From Streptomyces sp. col6 (lineage in GTDB: Bacteria; Actinomycetota; Actinomycetes; Streptomycetales; Streptomycetaceae): a stretch of 39,581 bases of DNA. Both the position numbers and the translations under genes were made by a program. The notes under the pieces were generated by a model, which ran no database searches, was not told where the DNA came from, and saw only the letters and a list, made by a program, of their open reading frames with translations. Shown here in pieces: positions 27,113 to 35,052 of the stretch. The DNA is taken from contig NZ_RDBL01000006.1 of assembly GCF_008042035.1 (NCBI RefSeq), forward strand, positions 1,274,565-1,314,145, given 5' to 3'. Numbering within the stretch: the stretch's first letter is position 1; every line of letters starts with the position of its first letter.

Positions 27113-27132
27113 CCGGCCATTCTCGCATCGCT

Positions 27133-27148
27133 TCAGACATATGTCTGA
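27133..27148. promoter_or_regulatory. perfect 16-nt palindrome, candidate PucR operator
   Basis: TCAGACATATGTCTGA is fully symmetric and lies between the divergent regulator and pruB, 20 nt before the regulator start and 152 nt before pruB. On the pruB side a TAGATT hexamer (27204-27209) is the best -10 candidate, which puts the palindrome about 55 nt upstream of it, where an activator could bind. Confidence 0.6.
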
Positions 27149-27300
27149 GATCCGGTCCACGGATGTGTGGCAGCTGTCGATGGCAGGCGACGGGCGGGAT
27201 CCCTAGATTTCACGGTGGTTCTCCGTGCTGTACCGCTTATGTTCGTTACACGGCATATACGGCAGTGTGGATTCGTTCGTACTTTCCGTGGAGGTGCCCC

Positions 27301-28227
27301 GTGCTGGGTCCCGTGATTCTCGCCGCGTCGCGCAGCGACAGGATGCGCCGGTTCATCTCGGCCGCGCCCGGCACCAAGCAGGTCGTCGACCGCTTCATCG
27401 CCGGTGAGACGGTCGACCAGGTCGTCCCGGTCATCGAGGACGCCACCGGCAAGGGCCTCGAAGTCACCCTCGACGTCGTCGGCGAGGACATCACCACGCC
27501 CGAGCAGGCCGCCGCCGCGCGCGACGCCTACCTGGAGCTCATCGGCCGGCTGAAGGACCTCGGCCTGGGCACCCGGGCGGAGATGTCCGTCAAGCTCTCG
27601 ATGTTCGGCCAGTCCCTGGAGGGCGGCCACGAGCTGGCCCTCGCCAATGTGCGCCCGGTCGTCGAGGCCGCCGCCGCGATCGGCACCACGGTCACCCTGG
27701 ACGCCGAGGACCACACCACCCTCGACTCGATGTTCGCCATCCACGAGGAGCTGCGGAAGGACTTCCCGCAGACCGGGTGCGTCATCCAGGCGTACCTGTT
27801 CCGCACCGAGGAGGACGCCCGCCGCCTCGCCGCCGCCGGCAGCCGCGTGCGCATCGTGAAGGGCGCCTACAAGGAGCCCGCCTCCGTCGCGTACCAGGAC
27901 AAGGCCGAGACCGACAAGGCGTACGTCCACATCCTGAGGACCCTGATGGAGGGCGAGGGCTACCCGATGATCGGGTCCCACGACCCCCGCCTGATCGCCA
28001 TCGCCCAGGAGCTGGGCCGCAAGGCCGGCCGCAAGCTCGACGAGTACGAGTTCCAGATGCTGTACGGCATCCGCAGCGACGAGCACATCCGGCTCGCGGC
28101 CGAGGGCCACCGCATGCGTGTCTACACCGCGTACGGCACCGACTGGTACGGGTACTTCATGCGCCGCCTCGCCGAGAAGCCGGCCAACCTGCTGTTCTTC
28201 GGCCGCTCCGTCCTCACCAAGGGCTGA
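27301..28227 (+). CDS. pruB: proline dehydrogenase (monofunctional)
   Basis: This 308-residue FAD enzyme oxidises proline to pyrroline-5-carboxylate and passes electrons to the respiratory chain. The family signature YEFQMLYGIR is at 249-258. The C-terminal substrate-binding stretch YGTDWYGYFMRRLAEKPAN is intact, and VKGAYKEPASVAY lies in the barrel. The length matches short monofunctional enzymes, not fused PutA. The GTG start is fixed by GGAGGT (27290-27295) 5 nt upstream, and a longer upstream reading is non-coding. pruA follows 39 nt downstream, so the two steps are co-expressed. Confidence 0.95.
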   Translation: MLGPVILAASRSDRMRRFISAAPGTKQVVDRFIAGETVDQVVPVIEDATGKGLEVTLDVVGEDITTPEQAAAARDAYLELIGRLKDLGLGTRAEMSVKLSMFGQSLEGGHELALANVRPVVEAAAAIGTTVTLDAEDHTTLDSMFAIHEELRKDFPQTGCVIQAYLFRTEEDARRLAAAGSRVRIVKGAYKEPASVAYQDKAETDKAYVHILRTLMEGEGYPMIGSHDPRLIAIAQELGRKAGRKLDEYEFQMLYGIRSDEHIRLAAEGHRMRVYTAYGTDWYGYFMRRLAEKPANLLFFGRSVLTKG

Positions 28228-28266
28228 ACCCCTCCACCCCCTCAACTTGAAGGAGCACAGGACACC

Positions 28267-29898
28267 ATGGACGCTGTGACCCAGGTCCCCGCGCCGGTCA
28301 ACGAGCCGGTCCACTCCTACGCCCCGGGCTCCCCGGAGCGCGCCCGCCTGGAGGCCAAGCTCAAGGAGCTCAGCCAGAACCCGGTGGACCTGCCGATGAC
28401 CATCGGCGGCGAGAAGAGGATGGGTGGCGGCGAGCGCGTCGACGTCGTGCAGCCCCACAACCACAAGGCCGTCCTCGGCACCTTCGCCGGCGCCACCGAG
28501 CAGGACGCCCAGGACGCGATCGACGCCGCCCTGGCCGCCGCCCCGGCCTGGCGCGCGATGTCCTTCGACGACCGCGCCGCGATCATCCTGCGCGCCGCCG
28601 AGCTGCTCTCCGGCCCGTGGCGCGAGACGCTGGCCGCCTCCACGATGCTCGGCCAGGGCAAGACCGCCCAGCAGGCCGAGATCGACTGTCCCTGCGAGCT
28701 GGTCGACTTCTGGCGCTTCAACGTGCACTACGCGCGCCAGATCCTCGCCGAGCAGCCCCCGGCCAACTCCCCGGGCGTGTGGAACCGCATGGACCACCGC
28801 CCGCTGGAGGGCTTCGTCTACGCGATCACGCCGTTCAACTTCTCGGCCATCGCCGCCAACCTCCCGACCGCGCCCGCCCTCATGGGCAACGTCGTCGTGT
28901 GGAAGCCGTCCCCGACGCAGACCCACGCCGCCGTGCTGCTGATGCAGCTCCTGGAGGAGGCCGGCCTGCCCAAGGGCGTCATCAACCTGGTGACCGGCGA
29001 CGGCATCGCCGTCTCCGAGGTGGCCCTGAACCACCGCGACCTGGCCGGCATCCACTTCACCGGCTCGACCCCGACCTTCCAGCACCTGTGGAAGACGGTC
29101 GGCAACAACATCGCCAACTACCGCACCTACCCGCGGCTCGTCGGCGAGACCGGTGGCAAGGACTTCGTCGTCGCCCACCCGTCGGCCGACCCCGCGATCC
29201 TGAAGACCGCGCTGACCCGCGGCTCCTTCGAGTACCAGGGCCAGAAGTGCTCGGCGACCTCGCGCGCCTACATCCCGGCCTCGATCTGGAACGCCGGCTT
29301 CAAGGAGGCGTTCGCGGCCGAGGTCGACTCGATCACCATGGGTGACGTCACCGACCTGTCGCACTTCATGGGCGCCGTCATCGACGACCGCTCGTTCGCG
29401 AAGAACAAGGCCGCCATCGACCGCGCCGCCGCCGACCCGGCGTGCACGATCGTCGCGGGCGGCACCTACGACGACTCGGTGGGCTACTTCGTCCGCCCGA
29501 CCGTCATCGAGTGCACCGATCCCGAGAACGAGGTCTTCACGACCGAGTACTTCGGCCCGATCCTCGCCGTCCACGTCTACGAGGACGAGCAGTACGACGC
29601 GATGCTGGAGCAGATGGAGTCGGTCTCCGACTACGCCCTGACCGGTTCCGTCATCGCCAACGACCGCGCGGCTGCCGCGTACACGATGGAGAAGCTGCGG
29701 TACGCCGCGGGCAACTTCTACATCAACGACAAGTCGACCGGTGCCGTCGTCGGCCAGCAGCCCTTCGGCGGCGGCCGCGCCTCGGGTACGAACGACAAGG
29801 CGGGCGCCCCGCAGAACCTCCAGCGCTGGACCCTCACCCGGGCCATCAAGGAGACCCTGGTCCCGCCGACCGAGTACACCTACCCCCACCAGGGCTGA
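28267..29898 (+). CDS. pruA: 1-pyrroline-5-carboxylate dehydrogenase
   Basis: This 543-residue NAD-dependent aldehyde dehydrogenase converts the PruB product to glutamate. The catalytic cysteine is C328 (EYQGQKCSATSRAY), and the conserved Glu is E294 (LVGETGGKDFVVAHPSAD). QQPFGGGRASGTNDKAG is near the C-terminus. The length fits the actinobacterial family. The ATG has AAGGAG upstream. Its last 50 nt (29849-29898) form part of a perfect 66-nt-arm palindrome that continues into the downstream sequence, so the 3' end should be confirmed, although the protein end (YPHQG) looks normal for the family. Confidence 0.97.
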   Translation: MDAVTQVPAPVNEPVHSYAPGSPERARLEAKLKELSQNPVDLPMTIGGEKRMGGGERVDVVQPHNHKAVLGTFAGATEQDAQDAIDAALAAAPAWRAMSFDDRAAIILRAAELLSGPWRETLAASTMLGQGKTAQQAEIDCPCELVDFWRFNVHYARQILAEQPPANSPGVWNRMDHRPLEGFVYAITPFNFSAIAANLPTAPALMGNVVVWKPSPTQTHAAVLLMQLLEEAGLPKGVINLVTGDGIAVSEVALNHRDLAGIHFTGSTPTFQHLWKTVGNNIANYRTYPRLVGETGGKDFVVAHPSADPAILKTALTRGSFEYQGQKCSATSRAYIPASIWNAGFKEAFAAEVDSITMGDVTDLSHFMGAVIDDRSFAKNKAAIDRAAADPACTIVAGGTYDDSVGYFVRPTVIECTDPENEVFTTEYFGPILAVHVYEDEQYDAMLEQMESVSDYALTGSVIANDRAAAAYTMEKLRYAAGNFYINDKSTGAVVGQQPFGGGRASGTNDKAGAPQNLQRWTLTRAIKETLVPPTEYTYPHQG

Positions 29899-29982
29899 CG
29901 CCCTCCGGGGCGCCCCGGCGCCCCGGAGGGCGTCAGCCCTGGTGGGGGTAGGTGTACTCGGTCGGCGGGACCAGGGTCTCCT
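29849..29982. repeat. 134-nt perfect palindrome over the pruA 3' end
   Basis: Arms 29849-29914 and 29917-29982 are exact reverse complements (66 of 66) around a 2-nt centre. The left arm includes the last 50 coding nucleotides of pruA. The inner part (about 29899-29932) looks like an ordinary GC-rich terminator, and the rest is an inverted copy of pruA coding sequence. The repeat stops exactly where the next palindrome begins. Confidence 0.97.
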
Positions 29983-30074
29983 CGGGTGGAGCTGAGCCCC
30001 GTATGGAAACCGCCCCCCGTCCGGTTCCCCTGCCGGACGGGGGGCGGTTTCCATACGGGGCTCAGCTCCACCCG
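29983..30074. repeat. 92-nt palindrome over the acyltransferase 3' end
   Basis: Arms 29983-30024 and 30033-30074 are exact reverse complements (42 of 42) around an 8-nt loop (TTCCCCTG). The right arm includes the final 13 coding nucleotides of the minus-strand acyltransferase gene, so the left arm is an inverted copy of that gene's end. The core CCGTCCGG-loop-CCGGACGG could be the original terminator. Confidence 0.97.
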
Positions 30075-31279
30075 TGCACGATCAGCGCCAGCCCCGCCGC
30101 GAAGCCGGCGCCCAGCAGCGCCAGGTAGCGCCCGTACAGCCGGCGGTGGCGGCGCAGCAGCAGGCCGAACGCGGCGAACGCGAGCCCCACCGTCAGCGTC
30201 CGCGAGCCCCGGGCCGCCGCCGACGCGGCCAGCCAGTCCGCCGCGGGCACCGAGGCCCGGCCCGCCTCCGCGCCGTACACCTTGAACGGAACGCCGTTCC
30301 ACGGCTGGTGGCGTACGGCCGACGCGCCCTCCACCACCAGCTCCGCGCGGACCTCCGCCCGCATCCGGTCCGTGGTCAGCGGGGCCGGCAGGTGCACGCC
30401 CGCCGCCGCCAGGTGCAGGGCGAGCAGTCCGCCGGCCAGGCTGCCGGCCAGCGCCCCCAGCGACATCTTCAGCGCCGCGCGCGGCACCGCCACGCACACC
30501 GCCCCGAGCAGCAGCTCCGGCATCAGCGGCCAGCTCAGCGCCTCCGCGAACGCCCAGCAGAAGGCCAGCGGCAGCCCCAGGCGCGAGGTGACGACGGAGG
30601 CCACCCGCCTGCGCACCGCAGAGTCCCGCAGCGGCTCGGCGGCCGTACGGTCGTGCAGCGCGCGGACCGCGTCCCGGGCCGCCTCGGGGGAGACCCCGGA
30701 GGGCAGCGGCTCACCGATCGTCACGCGGACCAGGGACGAGCGCAGCCGGCCGTGCTTGGGCAGCAGCCGGTCCGTGCCCGCGATCCCCACCGGCACGACC
30801 GGGACGCCCGCCTCCTCGGCCAGGACCAGCGCGCCCCGGTGGAAGGAGCCGAGGGTGCCGTCCTCGGCCCGGGTGCCCTCCGGGAAGAGCACGACCGCCC
30901 GGCCCTCGCGCAGCTCGCCCGTCATCGAGAGCAAGTCCGCCATCCCGCCGCCCGCCCGCCGCACCGGGAAGCCGGCCGCCAGCCTGCGGCAGATCCGGCG
31001 CCGCCACGGGGACGCGAACCAGTAGTCGGCCGCCGCCCCGATCGCCGGGCCGTGCCGGGCGTCGAGCGCGGCCAGGAGGGCCGCCGTGTCCGCGTGCGAG
31101 CTGTGGTTGGCGACGACCACACAGCCGCCGCGCGGCAGCCGGCCGCGCCGCTCGACCCCGCCCGTGAGGCTGAGCACGCCCCACCACAGGCCGCGCCGCA
31201 GCGCGGAGGCGACCCGGGAGCGGACCGGGAGGACCCGGTGACCGGGGGTGCGTACGAGAGTGCTTCCCAGGGGTGTCAC
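30062..31279 (-). CDS. PlsC-type acyltransferase fused to a VTT/DedA-like membrane domain
   Basis: The N-terminal domain of this 405-residue protein is a 1-acylglycerol-3-phosphate acyltransferase. The HX4D motif is at H59-D64 (ANHSSHADT) and the phosphate-binding FPEGTR is at 132-137. From about residue 225 the protein resembles YqaA/DedA (VTT) proteins: FAEALSWPLMPELLLGAV, then GVPFKVYGAEAG, then AARGSR, with several membrane helices. VTT proteins act in lipid or lipid-carrier movement across membranes. The start is GTG 31279, overlapping the upstream stop (GTGA). It is the last gene of a coupled lipid cassette and should make phosphatidic acid. The fused domain is my reading from motif spacing. 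Confidence 0.85.
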   Translation of the reverse strand: MTPLGSTLVRTPGHRVLPVRSRVASALRRGLWWGVLSLTGGVERRGRLPRGGCVVVANHSSHADTAALLAALDARHGPAIGAAADYWFASPWRRRICRRLAAGFPVRRAGGGMADLLSMTGELREGRAVVLFPEGTRAEDGTLGSFHRGALVLAEEAGVPVVPVGIAGTDRLLPKHGRLRSSLVRVTIGEPLPSGVSPEAARDAVRALHDRTAAEPLRDSAVRRRVASVVTSRLGLPLAFCWAFAEALSWPLMPELLLGAVCVAVPRAALKMSLGALAGSLAGGLLALHLAAAGVHLPAPLTTDRMRAEVRAELVVEGASAVRHQPWNGVPFKVYGAEAGRASVPAADWLAASAAARGSRTLTVGLAFAAFGLLLRRHRRLYGRYLALLGAGFAAGLALIVHGWS

Positions 31280-32136
31280 GTCATCACCATCGCGAGGAGA
31301 AGGGCCACGAGCAGGGAGTCGATCCGGTCGAGCAGGCCGCCGAAGCCGGGCAGCCAGCTGCCCGCGTCCTTCACGCCGGACTCGCGCTTGACCATCGACT
31401 CGACGAGGTCGCCGAGCACGCAGCCGCCGACGACCGCCGCCCACAGGAGCGGGCTGAACGCGCCGAGCACGCACAGCAGGGCAGCGGTGGCGGCTGCCGC
31501 GCCCAGCACACCGGCCCACGTCTTGTTCGGGGAGAGCGGCGAGAGCGGCCGGGCCAGCGGACCGCGCCGGCCCAGCGCCGTACCGCCGCACCAGGCGCCG
31601 ACATCGCCGAGCGCCACCGCCAGTCCCACCGCGACCGCCGTGTCGCCGAGCGTCACCAGGCCGGTCAGCGCGACCGGGATCCACAGCAGCCCGAAGGCGG
31701 TGCGGGCGGTGCGGGTGAAGCCCGTGCGGTCGTCGCCGCCCAGCACGGAGGGGAGCGCCGCCGCGACGAGCAGCAGGGCCGCCGCCCGCAGATCCAGCAC
31801 GTGCGGGGCGAGCCAGGCCAGCGCCGGGAGGGCGGCCGACGCCGCCGCGAGGACGGCCAGGTCGCCCCGGCGCAGCCCCGCCATCCGGGCGTACTCGCCG
31901 GCCGCGACCACGCCCAGCCCGGCGGCCAGCGCGTACGTGCCGCCGCCGCCCAGGAAGTACGCCCCCAGGAAGACCGGCGCGACCAGGGCCCAGGTCCGCC
32001 ACCGCCTGCGCAGTTCGGCGCGCATCCGGACCTTCGCCGGCAGGACCGCGACGGCGACCCCGCCCGCGCCCAGCACGCCCGCGACCAGCGGCACCGCGCG
32101 GACGGCCGCCTCCTCGGCGATCAGTACGGCGCTCAT
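31276..32136 (-). CDS. CdsA-like phosphatidate cytidylyltransferase
   Basis: This 286-residue polytopic membrane enzyme is predicted to activate phosphatidic acid with CTP to CDP-diacylglycerol. The family signature is present near the C-terminus (SMVKRESGVKDAGSWLPG, then FGGLLDRIDSLL). It keeps the two Asp of DRID, with Phe in place of the usual His in PGHGG. The rest is about seven hydrophobic helices. The ATG start overlaps the upstream stop (ATGA) and its own stop overlaps the acyltransferase start, so all three genes are coupled. Context suggests it is the YnbB-type partner of the adjacent CDP-alcohol transferase, and probably not the main housekeeping CdsA. Confidence 0.87.
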   Translation of the reverse strand: MSAVLIAEEAAVRAVPLVAGVLGAGGVAVAVLPAKVRMRAELRRRWRTWALVAPVFLGAYFLGGGGTYALAAGLGVVAAGEYARMAGLRRGDLAVLAAASAALPALAWLAPHVLDLRAAALLLVAAALPSVLGGDDRTGFTRTARTAFGLLWIPVALTGLVTLGDTAVAVGLAVALGDVGAWCGGTALGRRGPLARPLSPLSPNKTWAGVLGAAAATAALLCVLGAFSPLLWAAVVGGCVLGDLVESMVKRESGVKDAGSWLPGFGGLLDRIDSLLVALLLAMVMT

Positions 32137-32705
32137 GCCAGCTCCCGCCACAGGCCGGCCAGCCGGAGCAGGGCGGTGAGCAGCGAACCGGCCGCGATCA
32201 CGGCCAGCACCGGGACGGCCCAGCCGCTCGCGGCGGCGACCACCACCAGCAGGCAGCGCTCGGTCTTGCCGACCGGGCCCCCGTTGCGGCGGGACGCCCC
32301 GGCGGCGGCCCCGGCCAGCGACACCCAGGAGGGCAGCGTGGCCGCGAGACCGGCCAGCGCCACCAGCCAGAGCGGGGCGAGCGTCAGGAAGCCGGCGAGC
32401 ACGACCAGGTCGGCGACCCGGTCGCCCAGCTCGTTGAGGACCGCGCCGCGCCGGGTGGTGCGGCCGGTGTCGCGGGCCAGCGCCCCGTCCAGGTTGGCGA
32501 AGGCGAGCCGCGCCGCCAGCAGGACGGCGACCGGCAGGGCGGCGGCCGGGGCGGGCAGCCAGGCCAGGGAGGCGGCGGCACCGGCCGCGGCGGCCACCCC
32601 GGCGGCGGTGAGGGTGTCGGGCGACACCTCACGGCGGACCAGCGAGGCGCGGACGCCGGAGAGCCGGTCCGCGTACCAGGGCTTGAGAGCGTAGAGGCCG
32701 TTCAT
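32133..32705 (-). CDS. CDP-alcohol phosphatidyltransferase, YnbA-like
   Basis: This 190-residue membrane enzyme of the CDP-alcohol phosphotransferase family exchanges CMP for an alcohol head group. The motif reads NLDGALAR, eight residues, then GAVLNELGD. The first and third of the four usual metal-binding aspartates are therefore replaced (Ala and Asn). As I recall, E. coli YnbA carries the same variant and a similar start (LYxxKP here and there), so this is probably a subfamily feature and not decay. The ATG at 32705 is preceded at 7 nt by GAGAGT and lacks a ribosome site, so the cassette mRNA is probably leaderless. The head group is unknown. Confidence 0.85.
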   Translation of the reverse strand: MNGLYALKPWYADRLSGVRASLVRREVSPDTLTAAGVAAAAGAAASLAWLPAPAAALPVAVLLAARLAFANLDGALARDTGRTTRRGAVLNELGDRVADLVVLAGFLTLAPLWLVALAGLAATLPSWVSLAGAAAGASRRNGGPVGKTERCLLVVVAAASGWAVPVLAVIAAGSLLTALLRLAGLWRELA

Positions 32706-32786
32706 GGCTGCAACTCTCGCCCGACGCACGTTCTTTCGACACGGGTCGGGTACTCAAGTACGCCTGAGTACGTGGGCGGTCCGGCC

Positions 32787-33797
32787 CTACGCGCCCGTGC
32801 GGATCAGCATCTTTCCGGTGTTCTCGCCGCGCAGCATGCCCAGGAAGCCGTCCACGGTCCGCTCGAAGCCGTCCACGACCGTGACGTCCGGGGCGATGGC
32901 GCCGCTGCGCAGGTGCGGTACGAGCAGCTCCTCCAACTCGGCCTGCGCGTCGAGGTGGTTGCGCACCAGCACGCCTTCGAGGCGCAGGCTCCTGCCGACC
33001 ACGTCGAACAGGTTGCGCGGGGCCGGCGGCGGGGTGTGGGCCGAGTGGTACTGGGCGATGGCGCCGACCCAGGCGATCCGGCCGAAATCGCGCATCGCCG
33101 CGATCACACCCTCCAGATGGTCGCCGCCCACGTTGTCGACGGCCGCGTCGATCCCGTCCGGCGCGGCCTTCGCCAGCAGGTCGGCGACCGGCCCGTCGTG
33201 GTAGTCGAACGCCGCGTCGAAGCCGAGCTCCTCCGTGAGCCGGGTGACCTTCGCGGCCGAGCCCGCGCTGCCGATGATCCGGCCGGCGCCGAGCAGCCGG
33301 GCGATCCGTCCCACCGCCGTGCCCACCCCGCCCGCGGCGGCGGAGACGAAGAGGTCCTGGCCGGGGCGGAGTTCCAGTACGCGGGTCAGGGCCGCGTAGG
33401 CGGTGAGGCCGGTGCCGCCGAGGATCGAGAGGTGGGCGGTGAGCGGCACCCCCTCGTACGACGGGAGCCGGCGCGTGCCGTCGGTGCCGGCGGTGACCAG
33501 GGCGTGGGTGCGCCAGCCCTGCCGGTGGAAGACGAGGTCGCCCTCGGCGAGGCCCGGGTCGCGGGAGGCGGTGACCCGGCCCACGGCGCGGCCCTCCAGC
33601 GGGGCGCCCAGCTCCCAGCCGCTGTCCATCTCCTCGCGGTGGTACGGGTCCACGGAGAGGTAGAGGTTCTCCACCAGGGCCTGTCCGGGGGCGGGGTCGG
33701 GCACCGGGGACTCGGTGAGGGTGAAGAGACCGGGCGTGGGGAAGCCCGTCGGGCGGGCGCTGAGGTGGAAGGCGCGGGCGGTGCGTGTCGTCGTCAT
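32787..33797 (-). CDS. NADP-dependent medium-chain oxidoreductase
   Basis: This 336-residue zinc-independent MDR enzyme resembles prostaglandin reductase/leukotriene B4 dehydrogenase and quinone reductases, and should reduce double bonds of enones or quinones. The NADP-binding loop AAGGVG is at 154-159, followed by GRIARLLGAGRIIGSAGSA. ENLYLSVDPYHREEMD near residue 43 is typical of the PTGR-like group. The ATG at 33797 follows TACGGT at 7 nt with no ribosome site. It is divergent from a LysR gene across a short region with two overlapping palindromes, the classic layout of a target gene and its regulator. Confidence 0.93.
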   Translation of the reverse strand: MTTTRTARAFHLSARPTGFPTPGLFTLTESPVPDPAPGQALVENLYLSVDPYHREEMDSGWELGAPLEGRAVGRVTASRDPGLAEGDLVFHRQGWRTHALVTAGTDGTRRLPSYEGVPLTAHLSILGGTGLTAYAALTRVLELRPGQDLFVSAAAGGVGTAVGRIARLLGAGRIIGSAGSAAKVTRLTEELGFDAAFDYHDGPVADLLAKAAPDGIDAAVDNVGGDHLEGVIAAMRDFGRIAWVGAIAQYHSAHTPPPAPRNLFDVVGRSLRLEGVLVRNHLDAQAELEELLVPHLRSGAIAPDVTVVDGFERTVDGFLGMLRGENTGKMLIRTGA

Positions 33798-33846
33798 GGC
33801 AGCGACCGTAGGAAGGAAGTTTCCGGCCGGGCAGGTGGTTGCGTCG

Positions 33847-33882
33847 ATGGAAAGGCCGTTTCCATGAACGGCGTTCATGGAA
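33847..33882. promoter_or_regulatory. overlapping palindromes, candidate LysR operator
   Basis: Two dyads share one half-site. ATGGAAA (33847-33853) pairs with TTTCCAT (33859-33865). A second dyad with 11-nt arms (33860-33870 and 33872-33882, centre G at 33871) is perfectly symmetric. They lie between the LysR start (33900) and the oxidoreductase start (33797). Confidence 0.65.
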
Positions 33883-33899
33883 CGAGAGGAACCCGCACG

Positions 33900-34778
33900 A
33901 TGGCCGACCTGTCCCCGAACGAGCTGCGCGTCCTGCTCGCCGTCGAGAGCGCGGGCAGCTTCTCCGGCGCCGCCATGGCCCTGGACATGACGCAGTCGGC
34001 GGTCTCCCACGCGATCCGTACCACCGAGCGCAGGATCGGTGCGGTGCTCTTCGAGCGCGGCCGCAAGGGTGCCACGCCCACCGCGGCCGGCACGAGCGCC
34101 CTCGGGTACGCCCGGCGCGTGCTGCGGCTGCTGGAGCTGATGGGCGCCGAGGCGCGGGCGGCGGCGGCCGGGCCCGAGGCGGGCGCCGTACCGGCCGGGC
34201 CGCTGCGGATCGCGGCCTTCCGCAGCGCCGCCCTGCATCTGCTGCCGCCCGCGCTGGAGCGGCTGCGGGCCCGCCACCCGGAAATCGAGCCGGTGGTGCG
34301 GGTGGTGCGCGAACTGGGGCGGGGCACGGCGGGCGAGGTCCTGGACGGGCGCGCCGATGTGGGCATCGCGACCATGGGAGAGTCCTCGCCGGTACCGGAC
34401 CAACTGGTCGGGGGAGTGCTGCGGGAGGAGGAGTACGCCCTCGTGCACCCGGCCGGCCATCCGGCGCCCCGGACGCTCCCGCTGCTGGACTGGGCCGAGA
34501 ACTGCACCTCGTACACCCGGCAGTGGTGGGCGGCGCAGGACTGGATCCCGCGGGCGACCGTGGAGGCCGAGGACGACGGAGCGGTGCTCTCGATGGTGTC
34601 CGCCGGTCTCGGGATGGCGATCATGCCCGGACTGTCCCTCCGTGGAGCGCCGGAGACGGTGGCGGTCACCGGGCTCGGTCCGGAGCGCCCGACCCGCTCC
34701 GTGGGCTATGTCACCACCCCTGAGCTGGCACGATCCGCCGCGGTGCGGGCCCTGATCAGGGAACTGAGAGCGAGCTGA
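33900..34778 (+). CDS. LysR-family transcriptional regulator
   Basis: This 292-residue regulator has an N-terminal winged helix-turn-helix (LSPNELRVLLAVESAGSFSG, then TQSAVSHAIRTTERRIG, about 4-62). A periplasmic-binding-like effector domain follows (LRIAAFRSAALHLLPPALER onward). GAGAGGA lies upstream of the ATG. It is divergent from the oxidoreductase and probably controls it, and itself, through the overlapping palindromes at 33847-33882. The effector is unknown. Confidence 0.93.
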   Translation: MADLSPNELRVLLAVESAGSFSGAAMALDMTQSAVSHAIRTTERRIGAVLFERGRKGATPTAAGTSALGYARRVLRLLELMGAEARAAAAGPEAGAVPAGPLRIAAFRSAALHLLPPALERLRARHPEIEPVVRVVRELGRGTAGEVLDGRADVGIATMGESSPVPDQLVGGVLREEEYALVHPAGHPAPRTLPLLDWAENCTSYTRQWWAAQDWIPRATVEAEDDGAVLSMVSAGLGMAIMPGLSLRGAPETVAVTGLGPERPTRSVGYVTTPELARSAAVRALIRELRAS

Positions 34779-35052
34779 GAGTGAGCGGTGGGTGGGCCGC
34801 CGTAAACCTCCGTCTCAGATAGTAGGAAGTCCGAGTAATTGTGGAGACAGACCGGCTCCGCTGTTCTAGCTTTGTAGAAGCCGAACGTCTCGCTAGATCA
34901 AGCGACTGGCGGTCGAGAGCGCGCGCCCTTGCGCAGGCAACCCCTGCGGCGCCCGTTCCCCGCCCCTTCCGGCGCCTCGAAATCACCGATCTCGACATCA
35001 CTTCACGCTGTTCGATCTCGAAATCCTCGCGATCTCAAGGAGTCGATCCACC
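34779..35052 (+). other. non-coding stretch, long 5' leader of the 43-aa gene
   Basis: No gene is convincing here. The first part (34805-34900) is less GC-rich than the surroundings and probably holds the promoter. Further on, CGCAGG-CAACC-CCTGCG forms a 6-bp hairpin, and the 60 nt before the gene contain repeated GATCTCGA-like words. AAGGAG (35037-35042) is the ribosome site. I could not match it to a known riboswitch. Confidence 0.45.

Noticed and set aside
27163..27300. N-terminal extension of proline dehydrogenase
   Set aside because: The extra 46 codons include Cys- and Tyr-rich residues unlike the family, and GGAGGT fits the GTG at 27301.
29880..30497. Minus-strand frame of about 205 codons across the palindromes
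   Set aside because: Its C-terminus is just the mirrored pruA end produced by the inverted copy, and the rest lies inside the acyltransferase gene in another frame.
34779..35052. Known riboswitch class upstream of the 43-aa gene
   Set aside because: I compared it by eye with the cobalamin, glycine, SAM and c-di-AMP (ydaO) hallmarks and found none.
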